Shown piece after piece: positions 8,838 to 17,147 of a stretch of DNA of 50,313 nt (position 1 is its first letter; every line of letters starts with the position of its first letter). The stretch is from Planctomyces sp. (GTDB lineage Bacteria > Planctomycetota > Planctomycetia > Planctomycetales > Planctomycetaceae). Where the stretch lies: assembly GCA_016795105.1 (NCBI GenBank), contig JAEUIH010000056.1, positions 1 through 50,313 of the forward strand. The letters run 5' to 3'. The position numbers and the translations under genes are program-made. The notes beneath the pieces are model-generated. The model was given only the letters and a program-made list of their open reading frames with translations. It searched no databases and was not told the DNA's origin.

Positions 8838-10718
8838 ATGCGTCGAATTCTGTTGAGCCGCTGGTTTCTGAGTCTTTGCTGTGCCGTAGGTGTGATGGGT
8901 CTTGATTTTGCGTTGAAGCCGGTGAATGCTGAGGATTCGACGACAACGGCTGTTGTGGCACCGGTATATGAAACTCTAAAGCCAACGCACAAGCAGACCA
9001 AAGTCATTAAGCCGCTTCACAACAACGCACCAATTGTGCTGAATACATATTGTCTGGATAATGATGGAAATATCCTGGCCTGCGTTGGCGGCGACAGTTA
9101 CCAAATTGTTATGAACAGTGATGGTACTCAGGAAACAAAAAAGGTTGAATCTGCAAAGCTGGTGCAGCTGATTTCTCCCGAAGGCAAGCTTCTCCGGGAA
9201 GTCGCCCTGACGTTCGCACCAACTGCGATCAATCAGTCGCCGGACGGTACAGTCTTTGTCGCCGGTGAAGGGAAAGTTGCGAAGCTGAGTGCCACAGGCG
9301 AAGTTCTCGCAACCGCCGATTCGCCTCATGTTGGTGACATGAAGACGTTCAGGACTCGTGTAGAAGAGGGATATAAGAAGCAGATCGATGAGATGACATC
9401 CACCATGAAGCAGCAGGTGAAGCTGCTGGATGATCGACTTGCAAAGCTGCTGGAAAAGCCGGAAGCCGAACGAACAGATCGCGACAACAAGCGAATCGCA
9501 ACGGTTGCAGAGCAGAAGCAGATGTACGTGGATCAGGTTAAGCTCTTCGAAGACTCATATGCACAGTCGTTTTCCGGTGATCAGGCGCTGACACAGAAGC
9601 TTGGAATCACGGCTGTTGCCGTCACAAGCTCCAGCGTCTTTCTGTGCTGCAATTCCATCGAAGGCCACGGCTATGAGGTCTGGAAACTGACTCACGAGTT
9701 TTCAAACCCCGAGCGAGTTGTTGATCAGCTGTCAGGATGCTGCGGTCAGTGCGATATTCAGGCGACCGAAGACAATTTGGTGCTTGCAGAAAATACTCGC
9801 TTTATGGTGTCGCTGCTCGATCACGAAGGAAACCGACAGAAAGAATTTGGCAAAGGCGATCGAAAGGCTGTTGACGGGTTTGGCAGCTGTTGCAATCCAA
9901 TGAACGTTCGGTGTTGCGACAATGGTGATATTTTGACCGCAGAATCGAGCATTGGCACCATTAAACGATTTAACAAGGACGGAGAGTTAATCGGTGTTGT
10001 TGGCAAGGCCCGCATTGGTGGTGGCTGCAAGCATGTTGCAGTCGCATTCGACGAGTCTCGTAATCGTTACTACATGATGAACGTAGACAAGTCGCACATC
10101 TGTGTTCTGGTTCCAAATGAAGAAGCGCCAGAATTTACTGAAGAAGAGTTGTCGGAGAAAGCGGCTCGTGAAGGCCTTGGAAAGAAGATCGTCGGTGAAT
10201 GGTCTCTGGACGGAAACAGGCCGAAACAGAACGCAGCCGGTGCAGAAGGAGTTTTCTCAGTCATCATCTCGGCACTCTCTCAGGGGTCAGCAGATGTCGT
10301 GGAGGAACCTGCTACAATCGTTGCTGGTCAGGAAGTTGAGTCTGGAAACGTAGAAAGCCAGGTTGAGGCTGAAGAAGCGGAGACGAGTGCTGTGACGATT
10401 TTGGGAGAAGGGACGGACCCCTATCGCAGCACATGGCTTCATTTCCAGGCGGACGGAAAGCTCCTGATGAATGAAGGAGTCTTTGCTCAGGGCGAAAATG
10501 AATGGGCGCCGGTTCGACAAGACGGAAATGTCCTGTATGTCGCACAGCTACAGGAAGGAGTTTCGTATTTGGAATACAAGATCGAATTCGTCAACGACAA
10601 CGAAGTCATGATCACTTCGATGATGAATGATTCGGTGCTTTCCAGCAATCGGTACAAGCGAGTCACTGAACCTGCCCAGCCAGTCGATGCGAAGAAGGCG
10701 ACAGGTACATCGCCGTAG
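8838..10718 (+). CDS. Secreted Cys-rich beta-propeller protein interrupted by a coiled coil
   Basis: From this ATG the protein has 626 residues and starts with a clean signal peptide (MRRILLSRWFLSLCCAVGVM, cleavage near VNAED). In-frame starts further upstream (8727, 8784) would bury it. The body has NHL/SMP-30-like propeller strands (DNDGNILACVGGDSY, SPDGTVFVAGEGKVAKL, NPMNVRCCDNGDILTAESS, VAVAFDESRNRYYM). A charged helix pair of about 80 residues (EEGYKKQIDEMTSTMKQQV ... EQKQMYVDQVKLFEDSY) breaks the propeller. Paired cysteines recur at blade positions: FLCCNS, SGCCGQCD, GSCCNPMNVRCC, GGGCKH. The C-terminus is acidic and then beta-rich. Cysteine pairs may bind metal or form disulfides; no function is known to me. 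A Cys-bearing PhnD-like gene follows after about 190 bp. Confidence 0.8.
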   Translation: MRRILLSRWFLSLCCAVGVMGLDFALKPVNAEDSTTTAVVAPVYETLKPTHKQTKVIKPLHNNAPIVLNTYCLDNDGNILACVGGDSYQIVMNSDGTQETKKVESAKLVQLISPEGKLLREVALTFAPTAINQSPDGTVFVAGEGKVAKLSATGEVLATADSPHVGDMKTFRTRVEEGYKKQIDEMTSTMKQQVKLLDDRLAKLLEKPEAERTDRDNKRIATVAEQKQMYVDQVKLFEDSYAQSFSGDQALTQKLGITAVAVTSSSVFLCCNSIEGHGYEVWKLTHEFSNPERVVDQLSGCCGQCDIQATEDNLVLAENTRFMVSLLDHEGNRQKEFGKGDRKAVDGFGSCCNPMNVRCCDNGDILTAESSIGTIKRFNKDGELIGVVGKARIGGGCKHVAVAFDESRNRYYMMNVDKSHICVLVPNEEAPEFTEEELSEKAAREGLGKKIVGEWSLDGNRPKQNAAGAEGVFSVIISALSQGSADVVEEPATIVAGQEVESGNVESQVEAEEAETSAVTILGEGTDPYRSTWLHFQADGKLLMNEGVFAQGENEWAPVRQDGNVLYVAQLQEGVSYLEYKIEFVNDNEVMITSMMNDSVLSSNRYKRVTEPAQPVDAKKATGTSP

Positions 10719-10906
10719 TGTGACGTAAGGGATTCGAAGTCACCTGCCGGAATAGTCCGATCCAGGCAGACTGCCTCGGAATGCTCGCAGCAAGTCGAAT
10801 TGTTGATTATTCTTTAACGGTCCGTCCGTAATATCTGAATTAATATCTGAACTCAAGACAACATTCTCAACTCAAGTTTGAACTGCCCTGCCCGGGAGAT
10901 AATTCT

Positions 10907-11857
10907 ATGCAGTATGGCTTAAAGACATTCGTTGCAGGTCTGATGATGGCCTGTGTTCTTCCTGCAGCAATGTGTTTTCGTGCTGTGGAAGCGTCTGCCT
11001 CAGGTGGCAATTCAGCCGAAGATGCGAAAGTATCATCACTGAGTTTGGTTGTGATGGACCCACTTGCGGCACCGCTGGCCTGCGATTGTGTGCAGGGGTA
11101 TGCTCAGAGAAAGTACGAAGCACTTGGGGAATACCTGACGAAGAAGCTGGGCCGCGAGGTCAACGTGGTCTGGGCGGAATCTCTGAAGGAAGCAATGGAG
11201 AAGTCGGGTGGAAAGGCAGATCTGATCATTGGAAAGCACTCGGTTGTTCGAGCTGATGCGAAAGAGGCGGGGCTTAAAATTCGGCCCGTAGCAAAGCTGA
11301 CTGGTCTGGACGATAAGACGACTCAGACCGGTTGGATTGTTGTGCGAAAAGACGATCCTGCGAAGACAGTTGCCGATCTTAAGGGGTATCGAATCCTGTT
11401 TGGCCCCGAAGATTGTGACGAGAAATATGCAGCTCCCATTGCACTCCTGAAGGAAAATGGAATTGAAGTGCCGGAGAAGCCGGAGACAGCACCGTCGTGC
11501 AGTACAGCTGCCGTCCAGTTGATGGAGTTGCCGGCTACAGACAAAGCGGCAGCAGTGATCTCAAGCTACGCGGGTCCACTCCTGGAAGGCTGCGGAAAGA
11601 TTGAGAAAGGTGACCTGAGGGTTATTGGTGAAAGCAAACCGGTTCCGTTCATTACGATGTTTGCTCGCCGTGAAATGCCAGATGCTGAGCTGACCGCTCT
11701 GAAGACTTCTTTGGAAGACGTCGCACTGGAAGCGAAGCTTCTGATTGATCTTGAAAGTGGCAGTGGCTTTGAACTTTGGAAGCGACAGTCTGAAACGCTG
11801 TCTGCGAATGAGCCAGCCGAAGGCAGCAGTCAAACAGCAGCAAAAAAAAAGAACTGA
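10907..11857 (+). CDS. PhnD-like periplasmic substrate-binding protein
   Basis: A 316-residue exported protein: GGGAGA lies 8 bases before the ATG, and the signal peptide is KTFVAGLMMACVLPAAMC. The fold is that of phosphate/phosphonate ABC-type binding proteins (YEALGEYLTKKLGREVNVVW, LIIGKHSVVRADAKEAGL, GWIVVRKDDPAKTVADLKGY, RILFGPEDCDEKYAAPIALL). Cysteines at LACDCVQ, PEDCDEK, APSCSTA and EGCGKIE are unusual for the family and suggest a metal or redox role. No ABC permease or ATPase is nearby, so a transport job is doubtful. The gene ends in nine As followed by GAACTGA. The downstream PQQ propeller frame is open through this A-run, so the protein may be a fusion after -1 slippage. Confidence 0.88.
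   Translation: MQYGLKTFVAGLMMACVLPAAMCFRAVEASASGGNSAEDAKVSSLSLVVMDPLAAPLACDCVQGYAQRKYEALGEYLTKKLGREVNVVWAESLKEAMEKSGGKADLIIGKHSVVRADAKEAGLKIRPVAKLTGLDDKTTQTGWIVVRKDDPAKTVADLKGYRILFGPEDCDEKYAAPIALLKENGIEVPEKPETAPSCSTAAVQLMELPATDKAAAVISSYAGPLLEGCGKIEKGDLRVIGESKPVPFITMFARREMPDAELTALKTSLEDVALEAKLLIDLESGSGFELWKRQSETLSANEPAEGSSQTAAKKKN
11842..11851 (+). other. Candidate -1 frameshift/slippage site (A9-G)
   Basis: Nine As and a G end the PhnD-like gene. In its reading frame the codons are GCA AAA AAA AAG AAC TGA. This contains A AAA AAG in the correct phase, the heptamer used by E. coli dnaX for -1 frameshifting. The -1 frame is open from 11812 across the run to the PQQ propeller stop at 13062. A product of about 718 residues would result. 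Transcriptional slippage adding one A, or a homopolymer sequencing error, would give the same fusion. Confidence 0.7.
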
Positions 11858-11901
11858 CGTCTGAACAGTGCACACCCGAGGAAACGCCGGCTGATTCAAG
11901 T

Positions 11902-13062
11902 TTGGGAAACCCGGACTGGACCGGCTGGCGTGGATCGCGGAGAGACGGTCGCCTTGAATGGTTGCCAGATACCCTACCAACTTCGCCCGACTTTGCATGG
12001 ACGTCGGAGTTGTCAGGAGAAGGCATAGGTGGTATTGCCGTCTCTCGGGACGTCGTTGTGGTTGGCAGTCGAGACATTGCCGATCAGCATGACGTCTTTC
12101 AGGGATTCAGTGCTGAGGATGGCCAGTTGCTCTGGCAACACTTCTATCCGGCTTCCGGAAAACTCGACTATGGTAACTCCCCACGTGCCACACCGCTGAT
12201 CGACGGCGATTATGTCTACACGCTTGGTGCGTTTGGAGATGTGTGTTGCCTGGAGCTGGAGACCGGGCTCGTCCTCTGGCAGAAGAATATTGCTCGTGAG
12301 TCAAGGTCGCCTGCGCTCACATGGGGACATTCGGGCTCCCCTCTCCTTCTCGACGGAACGCTGTTGCTGCAGCCTGGTGGCCCAACGGCCGGGATCGTAG
12401 CGCTCGATGGAGAGAGCGGTGACAAGGTTTGGGGAGCTCCGGGAATTCGAGCTGCCTATGCGTCGATGCTGCTCAAGGACGTTCAGGGCACCTTGCAGGT
12501 GATTGGTCACGATGAAAAGTCGCTTGGCGGGTGGGACGCTAAAACCGGCAAGCGGATTTGGACCGTCACTCCGCAGGAGGAAGGTGACTTCAATGTCCCG
12601 ACGTGCCTCGATCTGGGAGACCACCTGTTTATTGCGACTGAAAATAACGCGGCGAGGCTCTACACGTTTCAGGAAGGTGGAGTACTGAATCCCGATCCTG
12701 TTGCCATCAACGAGGACTTGAAGCCGGATTCTCATACTCCTGTTGTTTCGAATGGTCGCATATACGGTATTCACCATGACCTCGTTTGTCTTGATCCATC
12801 GGACGGACTGAAGACTGTCGCAACATTTTCCGACAACGCTTTTGGGGACTATGGATCACTGGTGGCAACCGATAGTCGACTTCTTGCACTGTCGACTGAA
12901 GGTGAGTTGTTGCTGTTTTCCACGGTTGATCCACAACCAGTCCTGCTGTCCAGACTAAGACTCAAGGCGAGTCGGAATCAGGTCCTGTCGCACCCGGCAT
13001 TTGCCGGTACCGCGATTTATGTGCGGCTTGGGAAAGACCTGGTTCGATTCAATTTGAAGTAA
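11902..13062 (+). CDS. PQQ-type (BamB-like) beta-propeller, probably the C-terminal part of a frameshift fusion
   Basis: A propeller of about 386 residues with repeated 'W..' blade motifs (DGQLLWQHFYPASGKLDYG, LETGLVLWQKNIA, ESGDKVWGAPG, KTGKRIWTVTPQ). It opens with NPDWTGWRGSRRDG, the usual start of secreted planctomycete PQQ propellers (DWPxFRGxxGDG), which are normally preceded by a signal peptide. Here none exists, the only nearby start is TTG at 11902 without a Shine-Dalgarno sequence, and the frame is open back to 11812 through the A9 run. The simplest reading is translation as an extension of the PhnD-like protein, which would supply the export signal. Independent TTG initiation would leave a cytoplasmic propeller. 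PQQ is probably not bound: most members of this family are cofactor-free scaffolds. Confidence 0.8.
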   Translation: MGNPDWTGWRGSRRDGRLEWLPDTLPTSPDFAWTSELSGEGIGGIAVSRDVVVVGSRDIADQHDVFQGFSAEDGQLLWQHFYPASGKLDYGNSPRATPLIDGDYVYTLGAFGDVCCLELETGLVLWQKNIARESRSPALTWGHSGSPLLLDGTLLLQPGGPTAGIVALDGESGDKVWGAPGIRAAYASMLLKDVQGTLQVIGHDEKSLGGWDAKTGKRIWTVTPQEEGDFNVPTCLDLGDHLFIATENNAARLYTFQEGGVLNPDPVAINEDLKPDSHTPVVSNGRIYGIHHDLVCLDPSDGLKTVATFSDNAFGDYGSLVATDSRLLALSTEGELLLFSTVDPQPVLLSRLRLKASRNQVLSHPAFAGTAIYVRLGKDLVRFNLK

Positions 13063-13115
13063 CTGTTGGTATTGCAGATCAGTTGATTCACTGAGTGAGA
13101 GGAAGCAGAACACGA

Positions 13116-13631
13116 ATGGAAATTCTGAAAGACCTTTTGGGGCGAACAAATTTGCCAGGCCGAGTGGAGTGGATCGGAATTTCGCCTCGATCCAGGGCGC
13201 CAATTTCTTCAGTTCCACAGGTTGAGGCACTGCAAAATGCCGGCCTTACCGGCGATCATCATCAACGTCCTGAGAATCGCTCGAAACGACAGGTCACGTT
13301 GATCCAGTTTGAGCATATTGCCGTTGTGGAGGCGATTCTCGGGGGTGATGTCGTAGTCATTCCGGAACTGCTCCGCCGCAATATTGTGGTGTCCGGTATC
13401 AACCTTGGTGCGTTGCGGTACCAACGGTTCCGGATTGGTGATTGCGTGCTTTCAGGGACAGGTTCGTGTCCGCCGTGTTCTCGTATGGAGGAGAATCTTG
13501 GCCCCGGAGGTTATGCGGCGATGCTTGGGCATGGTGGAATCACTGCGGTTGTCGAGCAGACCGGAACGATTCGCATTGGTGATTCGGTCATTGCCGAGGC
13601 GCTTTCTTCCTGGGTCTCCTCGAATGACTAG
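13116..13631 (+). CDS. MOSC-domain protein
   Basis: A 171-residue protein, starting at an ATG preceded by AGAGGAAG; a GTG seven codons upstream is less likely. The MOSC fold is seen in VEWIGISPRSRAPI, the mid-region 'ALQNAGLTGDHH' and the end CPPCSRMEENLGPGGYAAMLGHGGITAVVEQTGTIRIGDSVI. The family (from the C-terminus of Moco sulfurase) carries a conserved cysteine and handles sulfur or molybdenum cofactor; here CPPC provides it. Stand-alone bacterial members (YiiM-like) include molybdoenzymes reducing N-hydroxylated compounds. It follows the PQQ propeller by about 50 bp. The true substrate is unknown. Confidence 0.85.
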   Translation: MEILKDLLGRTNLPGRVEWIGISPRSRAPISSVPQVEALQNAGLTGDHHQRPENRSKRQVTLIQFEHIAVVEAILGGDVVVIPELLRRNIVVSGINLGALRYQRFRIGDCVLSGTGSCPPCSRMEENLGPGGYAAMLGHGGITAVVEQTGTIRIGDSVIAEALSSWVSSND

Positions 13632-13706
13632 TTGACATGGATTGGGCCTGGTATTCTCATGGCTCATTTCTAAATTCAATCGTCCCAGGCAGCTGAAGTC
13701 ATTCAC

Positions 13707-14255
13707 ATGAGTACTGTTCCGCTTCAACAATACCGTGCCTCCTTTAATCCATTGATCCGCCCATATCTGGTGCTGAACATTGGCTTTGTGATGATTTGCA
13801 CCCTGATTGGCATTCCGCTGGCTATTGTCTGGTTTTGCGGAGTCGGGCAATGGTGGGCGCGGCATTATTTTGACAAGTTGGAATGTGAGCTGACTTCAAC
13901 ACGGCTTCGATTTCGTAAGGGGATCATCTTTGAGGTCGAGAAAACAATTCCGCTGGATAATGTTCAGGATGTGACGTTTGTTGAGGGGCCACTGCTAAGA
14001 CACTTCCATCTCAGCATTTTGAAGTTCGAAACGGCAGGTCAGAGTGCTGGACAGGCAAACAGCATGCAATTGGTCGGTGTGATTGATGCTCATAATTTGA
14101 GGAACGAGATCCTCAGCCGCCGCGAACTCCTGAAAAAGGAACAAGCAGCCCCCGCAGCAGCAACCTCCCAGTCGAACACAACCGAAAGTGTCGTTGTGCT
14201 AAAGGAAATCCTAATCCGTCTGGACGATATTGTTGCTCATCTCAACAAAAAGTAG
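13707..14255 (+). CDS. PH-domain (YdbS/DUF304-like) membrane protein
   Basis: A 182-residue protein. One hydrophobic span (VLNIGFVMICTLIGIPLAIVWF) precedes a bacterial PH domain (LECELTSTRLRFRKGIIFEVEKTIPLDNVQDV shortened here to its hallmarks RFRKGI and IPLDNVQDV, then LLRHFHLSILKFETAG). The C-terminal 45 residues are a charged helix. Bacterial PH proteins of this type sit in the cytoplasmic membrane; roles are poorly known (osmoprotectant tolerance or membrane integrity have been proposed for some). A hairpin with a T-run follows, so it is probably last in its transcript. Confidence 0.8.
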   Translation: MSTVPLQQYRASFNPLIRPYLVLNIGFVMICTLIGIPLAIVWFCGVGQWWARHYFDKLECELTSTRLRFRKGIIFEVEKTIPLDNVQDVTFVEGPLLRHFHLSILKFETAGQSAGQANSMQLVGVIDAHNLRNEILSRRELLKKEQAAPAAATSQSNTTESVVVLKEILIRLDDIVAHLNKK

Positions 14256-14326
14256 CAGGCATTCTCCGAATGCCGTCCGCAACACGGCAGCTGAGAGTGT
14301 GGCAGGGACGAGTGCGTGTTCTGGAG

Positions 14327-14375
14327 GATTTTCCCCCCTGAGGGCGAAAATCTCGAACGTCGTTCGAACATTTTT
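14327..14375 (+). terminator. Two hairpins and T-run after the PH-domain gene
   Basis: GATTTTCcCCC-CTGA-GGGcGAAAATC (14327-14352) gives a 10-bp stem with one mismatch. It is followed immediately by TCGAAC-GTC-GTTCGA (14353-14367) and then ACATTTTT. The second hairpin plus T-run fits a rho-independent terminator. The rest of the 298-bp gap to the next gene has nothing I recognise. Confidence 0.6.
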
Positions 14376-14553
14376 ATGGACGAAGGCGTAAATTGGTATG
14401 GAGAATTCCGGGATTGGCACTGATCTTGCATCCTGGTCTTTCCGGGACTCAGTAGGCAAAGTTGTTAGGAAATCGGATTTGATACGTCCGTATCGGCGAC
14501 GCGAAGTGCGTTCAGAGTGTTGCAAATTGCATTTCAGTGATGGGGTTTGACGA

Positions 14554-17010
14554 GTGTTTCTGATTCGCAGGCGTTTTCGGCAGCGAGGTGAAAGGCGGCA
14601 TTTTTGTCCCGTCGCTGCCGATTCTTGCCACGGAGAATCGCTCGAGCGACGCGATTTGCTCAGCACCGTCACCGTACAGCTTGGTGCCTCCGAAGATACG
14701 ACAATTTATGATGTTCCCTCCGGAAATGTGAGTAACGGCAGTGGGGAGTTTCTCGTTGCCGGAGGCGTCTACAATTCAATTGGCGCGAAGCGGGGTCTTG
14801 TTCGATTTGATCTTGGATCGTCGGGTATCCCGGAAGGTTCCACAATCATCGATGCGGTGCTGACGCTACATGCAACTCAGTCCATCGGTGGCGCCTCTTC
14901 GGTGGGTGTTCACCGACTGATCGATGGCTGGGGTGAAGCTGCGTCCAATGCCACCGGCAATGAACTCAGTGGAGCCGCGGCATTACAATTTGATGCGACC
15001 TGGTTATTCAATTATTTTGATGGTTCCGCATGGATACAGCCGGGCGGAGATTTCACGCCATCGGCATCGGCTGCGACCACCGTCAACGCGATCGGCCCCT
15101 ATGAATGGATCGGCGGGGGACTCGTTGCAGATGTTCAGGGCTGGCTGGACAATCCCGGGTCAAATTTTGGCTGGCTGTTAAAGGGAAGTGAAATTGCCGG
15201 TGTTGTGAAGGCATTTGAAAGCAGCGAATCTCCGAACGCTGTACTTCGGCCTGTCCTGGAAATCACCTACGAAGAACCATCAATTCCCGGCATTGTGGAA
15301 GGTCGAAAATGGCATGATCGAAATGCCGACGGCCTTCGAATTCCGGAAGTCGTCAGCAACCTTCAGCTGAAGTATCACTCGGGTAAGAACTACTTCAATG
15401 ACTTCAAAGGCAGTGAATACTGGTTCCGATCAGATCTTACCAGTGCCTGGTATTTTCTGACACCATCCGGCGAGCTGATTCGATGGAATGGTCAGTCCGG
15501 GAAGCTCACCGGCCAGACTGTGGCTCGACTTGACGAGAGATTCTGGATTGAACCGGATTTGCTGCTTCATTCCAATCAAACGGCCGCAGAGCCGTGGATG
15601 AACGGCTTTGTCTTCGAACTGGTCAATTCGCAGGGAAGCGTTGTTGCGACAACGACATCTCGCGATATCGACGTAGATGGTAATGGCTTCATCGATGCTG
15701 AAAATGAACGCGGTTGGTATCGTTTTGAAAATGTGGTCCCCGGCAAGTATACAGTTCGTGAACAACCAATCCCCGGGTGGACTCAGAGTGCTTCAAAGAC
15801 ATCTCCTGAAGCGCTGACCGCTTACAGTCTTCAAACAAATCTTGGACTGCATGTTTCCGGATCTCTGTTCGAAGATTTTGGAGGCCTGGGGGAGAAATGG
15901 CTTCGAGGATCGGCGGGTTGGTACTACATCGTGCCGACTGGGAGTCTTTACAAATGGGATGGGAAGGCGGTTTCTTCAACACGTGGGGTCCAGGGAACTC
16001 TGATTGCAAATCCTGGGCGATCCTACTTCCTTGAACCGGCATTGCTTTACGCTGCTCAGAATCCTGTTCTCACAGTCAGTGCAGGACTCACCATTTCGAA
16101 CGTGGACTTCGGGAACTTTCAGCCAGCAATGATCAGTGGCCGAAAATGGCATGACGTCAATGCTGACGGACGTCGAAATGTGGGTGGCTACGGGACCGTC
16201 ACAGTGATGCCACAGGCTCCTGCCGGCGCTCCGTTTTTGAATGCTCCCTGGTACAGGCTGCCAGCCGTTGATGGCGAAATGAATATCGTTGGTGAAACGT
16301 ACTTCTATTTTGCTGGCGGGGATGTTTTCCGCTGGAGCAAAGCGACTGGATCCGTTTACGTTACGTCTGTCTGGGGCGGAATTGCAAAGACGTCCGAAGC
16401 AATCTCTCAGGCCGTGTTTGCAGCAGAGCCCTGGTTGAACGGCTGGACGTTTGAATTGCTGGACGAATCCGGCAACGTGATCGCAACGAAAACAACAGCG
16501 GACGTCGATCGCAACTTCGATGGGCGCATCGACGTTGAGACCGAACGGGGCTGGTATGCCTTTGAAAATCTCCTGCCAGGAAATTACACGATTCGTGAAG
16601 TACAGCAGGCAGGGTGGGTCCAGACTTCACCGGCTCGACCCGAATATCAGGACTTAGCCGAATCGCTGAACAGGACATATGGATTTCGGACGACCGGTAT
16701 CGACTATTTCAACTTTGGTGCCCGCAACGAACGCTGGTTTCAGGGACGAAATAACGAATGGTATTTCATCATCCCTTCCGGGACTGTTTTTGAATGGGAC
16801 CGAAATAGCGGGGGTGTGCATGGACCTGCTCGCGGCAAAATTGTGGCACAGCTCTCATCCAGCTTCTATATGAACCTGAATCTGCTCTCAACGCCCGCCG
16901 GAAGCTCAGTCTCAGTGACCAGCTCTCAGGTCATAGAGACAATGAACTTCGGAAATCATAAAGTGATTGACGGCCTGTTCAGCAGCCTGAAAGACGAACT
17001 GCTCCAGTAA
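14554..17010 (+). CDS. Large surface protein: DNRLRE/CBM96-like domain plus SdrD-type B domains with an inserted repeat module
   Basis: An 818-residue protein starting at GTG. The basic N-terminus leads to SLERRDLLS, the planctomycete 'LExRxLLS' motif found near the start of many large secreted proteins in place of a standard signal peptide. Residues about 38-230 match disaggregatase/DNRLRE-type domains (SGEFLVAGG, KRGLVRFDLGSSGIPEGS). Two SdrD/Cna-B-like domains follow, each opening with GRKWHDxNADGxR (about residues 249 and 528) and closing with ERGWYxFENxxPGxYTxRE. Inside and after them lies a module met four times, best seen as WYF-x-x-P-S-G then W-N/D (about residues 293, 455, 590 and 730). 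The protein is probably extracellular and adhesive or matrix-forming. The stop TAA lies within a dispersed repeat. Confidence 0.82.
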   Translation: MFLIRRRFRQRGERRHFCPVAADSCHGESLERRDLLSTVTVQLGASEDTTIYDVPSGNVSNGSGEFLVAGGVYNSIGAKRGLVRFDLGSSGIPEGSTIIDAVLTLHATQSIGGASSVGVHRLIDGWGEAASNATGNELSGAAALQFDATWLFNYFDGSAWIQPGGDFTPSASAATTVNAIGPYEWIGGGLVADVQGWLDNPGSNFGWLLKGSEIAGVVKAFESSESPNAVLRPVLEITYEEPSIPGIVEGRKWHDRNADGLRIPEVVSNLQLKYHSGKNYFNDFKGSEYWFRSDLTSAWYFLTPSGELIRWNGQSGKLTGQTVARLDERFWIEPDLLLHSNQTAAEPWMNGFVFELVNSQGSVVATTTSRDIDVDGNGFIDAENERGWYRFENVVPGKYTVREQPIPGWTQSASKTSPEALTAYSLQTNLGLHVSGSLFEDFGGLGEKWLRGSAGWYYIVPTGSLYKWDGKAVSSTRGVQGTLIANPGRSYFLEPALLYAAQNPVLTVSAGLTISNVDFGNFQPAMISGRKWHDVNADGRRNVGGYGTVTVMPQAPAGAPFLNAPWYRLPAVDGEMNIVGETYFYFAGGDVFRWSKATGSVYVTSVWGGIAKTSEAISQAVFAAEPWLNGWTFELLDESGNVIATKTTADVDRNFDGRIDVETERGWYAFENLLPGNYTIREVQQAGWVQTSPARPEYQDLAESLNRTYGFRTTGIDYFNFGARNERWFQGRNNEWYFIIPSGTVFEWDRNSGGVHGPARGKIVAQLSSSFYMNLNLLSTPAGSSVSVTSSQVIETMNFGNHKVIDGLFSSLKDELLQ

Positions 17011-17063
17011 TGTACTCATCACGTCCGCGTGATGGAGAGAACACGTCCGCGTGATGAAGAGAA
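17005..17063. repeat. Dispersed palindromic repeat (family 2) at the end of the surface-protein gene
   Basis: CAGTAATGTACTCATCACG-TCCG-CGTGATG closely matches the copy at 30733-30765 (CAGTAAAGTACTCATCACG ... CGTGATGA). It includes the TAA stop of the upstream gene. CACGTCCGCGTGATG(G/A)AGAGAA is then repeated in tandem at 17020 and 17042 (22-bp period, one difference). CATCACG/CGTGATG can pair as a 7-bp stem. Confidence 0.8.
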
Positions 17064-17073
17064 CTCTGGCATC

Positions 17074-17108
17074 ACCTGTCTGGCTGGATGCAATCCAGCC
17101 GGACAGGT
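17074..17108. terminator. Strong hairpin between convergent genes
   Basis: ACCTGTCTGGCTGGAT-GCA-ATCCAGCCGGACAGGT forms a 16-bp stem (one U-G pair) with a 3-base loop. It lies between the convergent surface-protein and cyclophilin genes, so a two-way terminator is likely. The core GGCTGGAT..ATCCAGC recurs near 31130. Confidence 0.6.
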
Positions 17109-17147
17109 CTCTCTACGAGGGCGTGTTCATCACGCGGAGTATGATGT

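Noticed and set aside
10907-11857. Phosphonate uptake operon
   Set aside because: No permease or ATPase gene is present and the neighbours are propeller proteins.
11902-13062. PQQ-dependent methanol dehydrogenase linked to mch
   Set aside because: The propeller is of the short BamB-like type without the methanol dehydrogenase active-site region, and it is too small.
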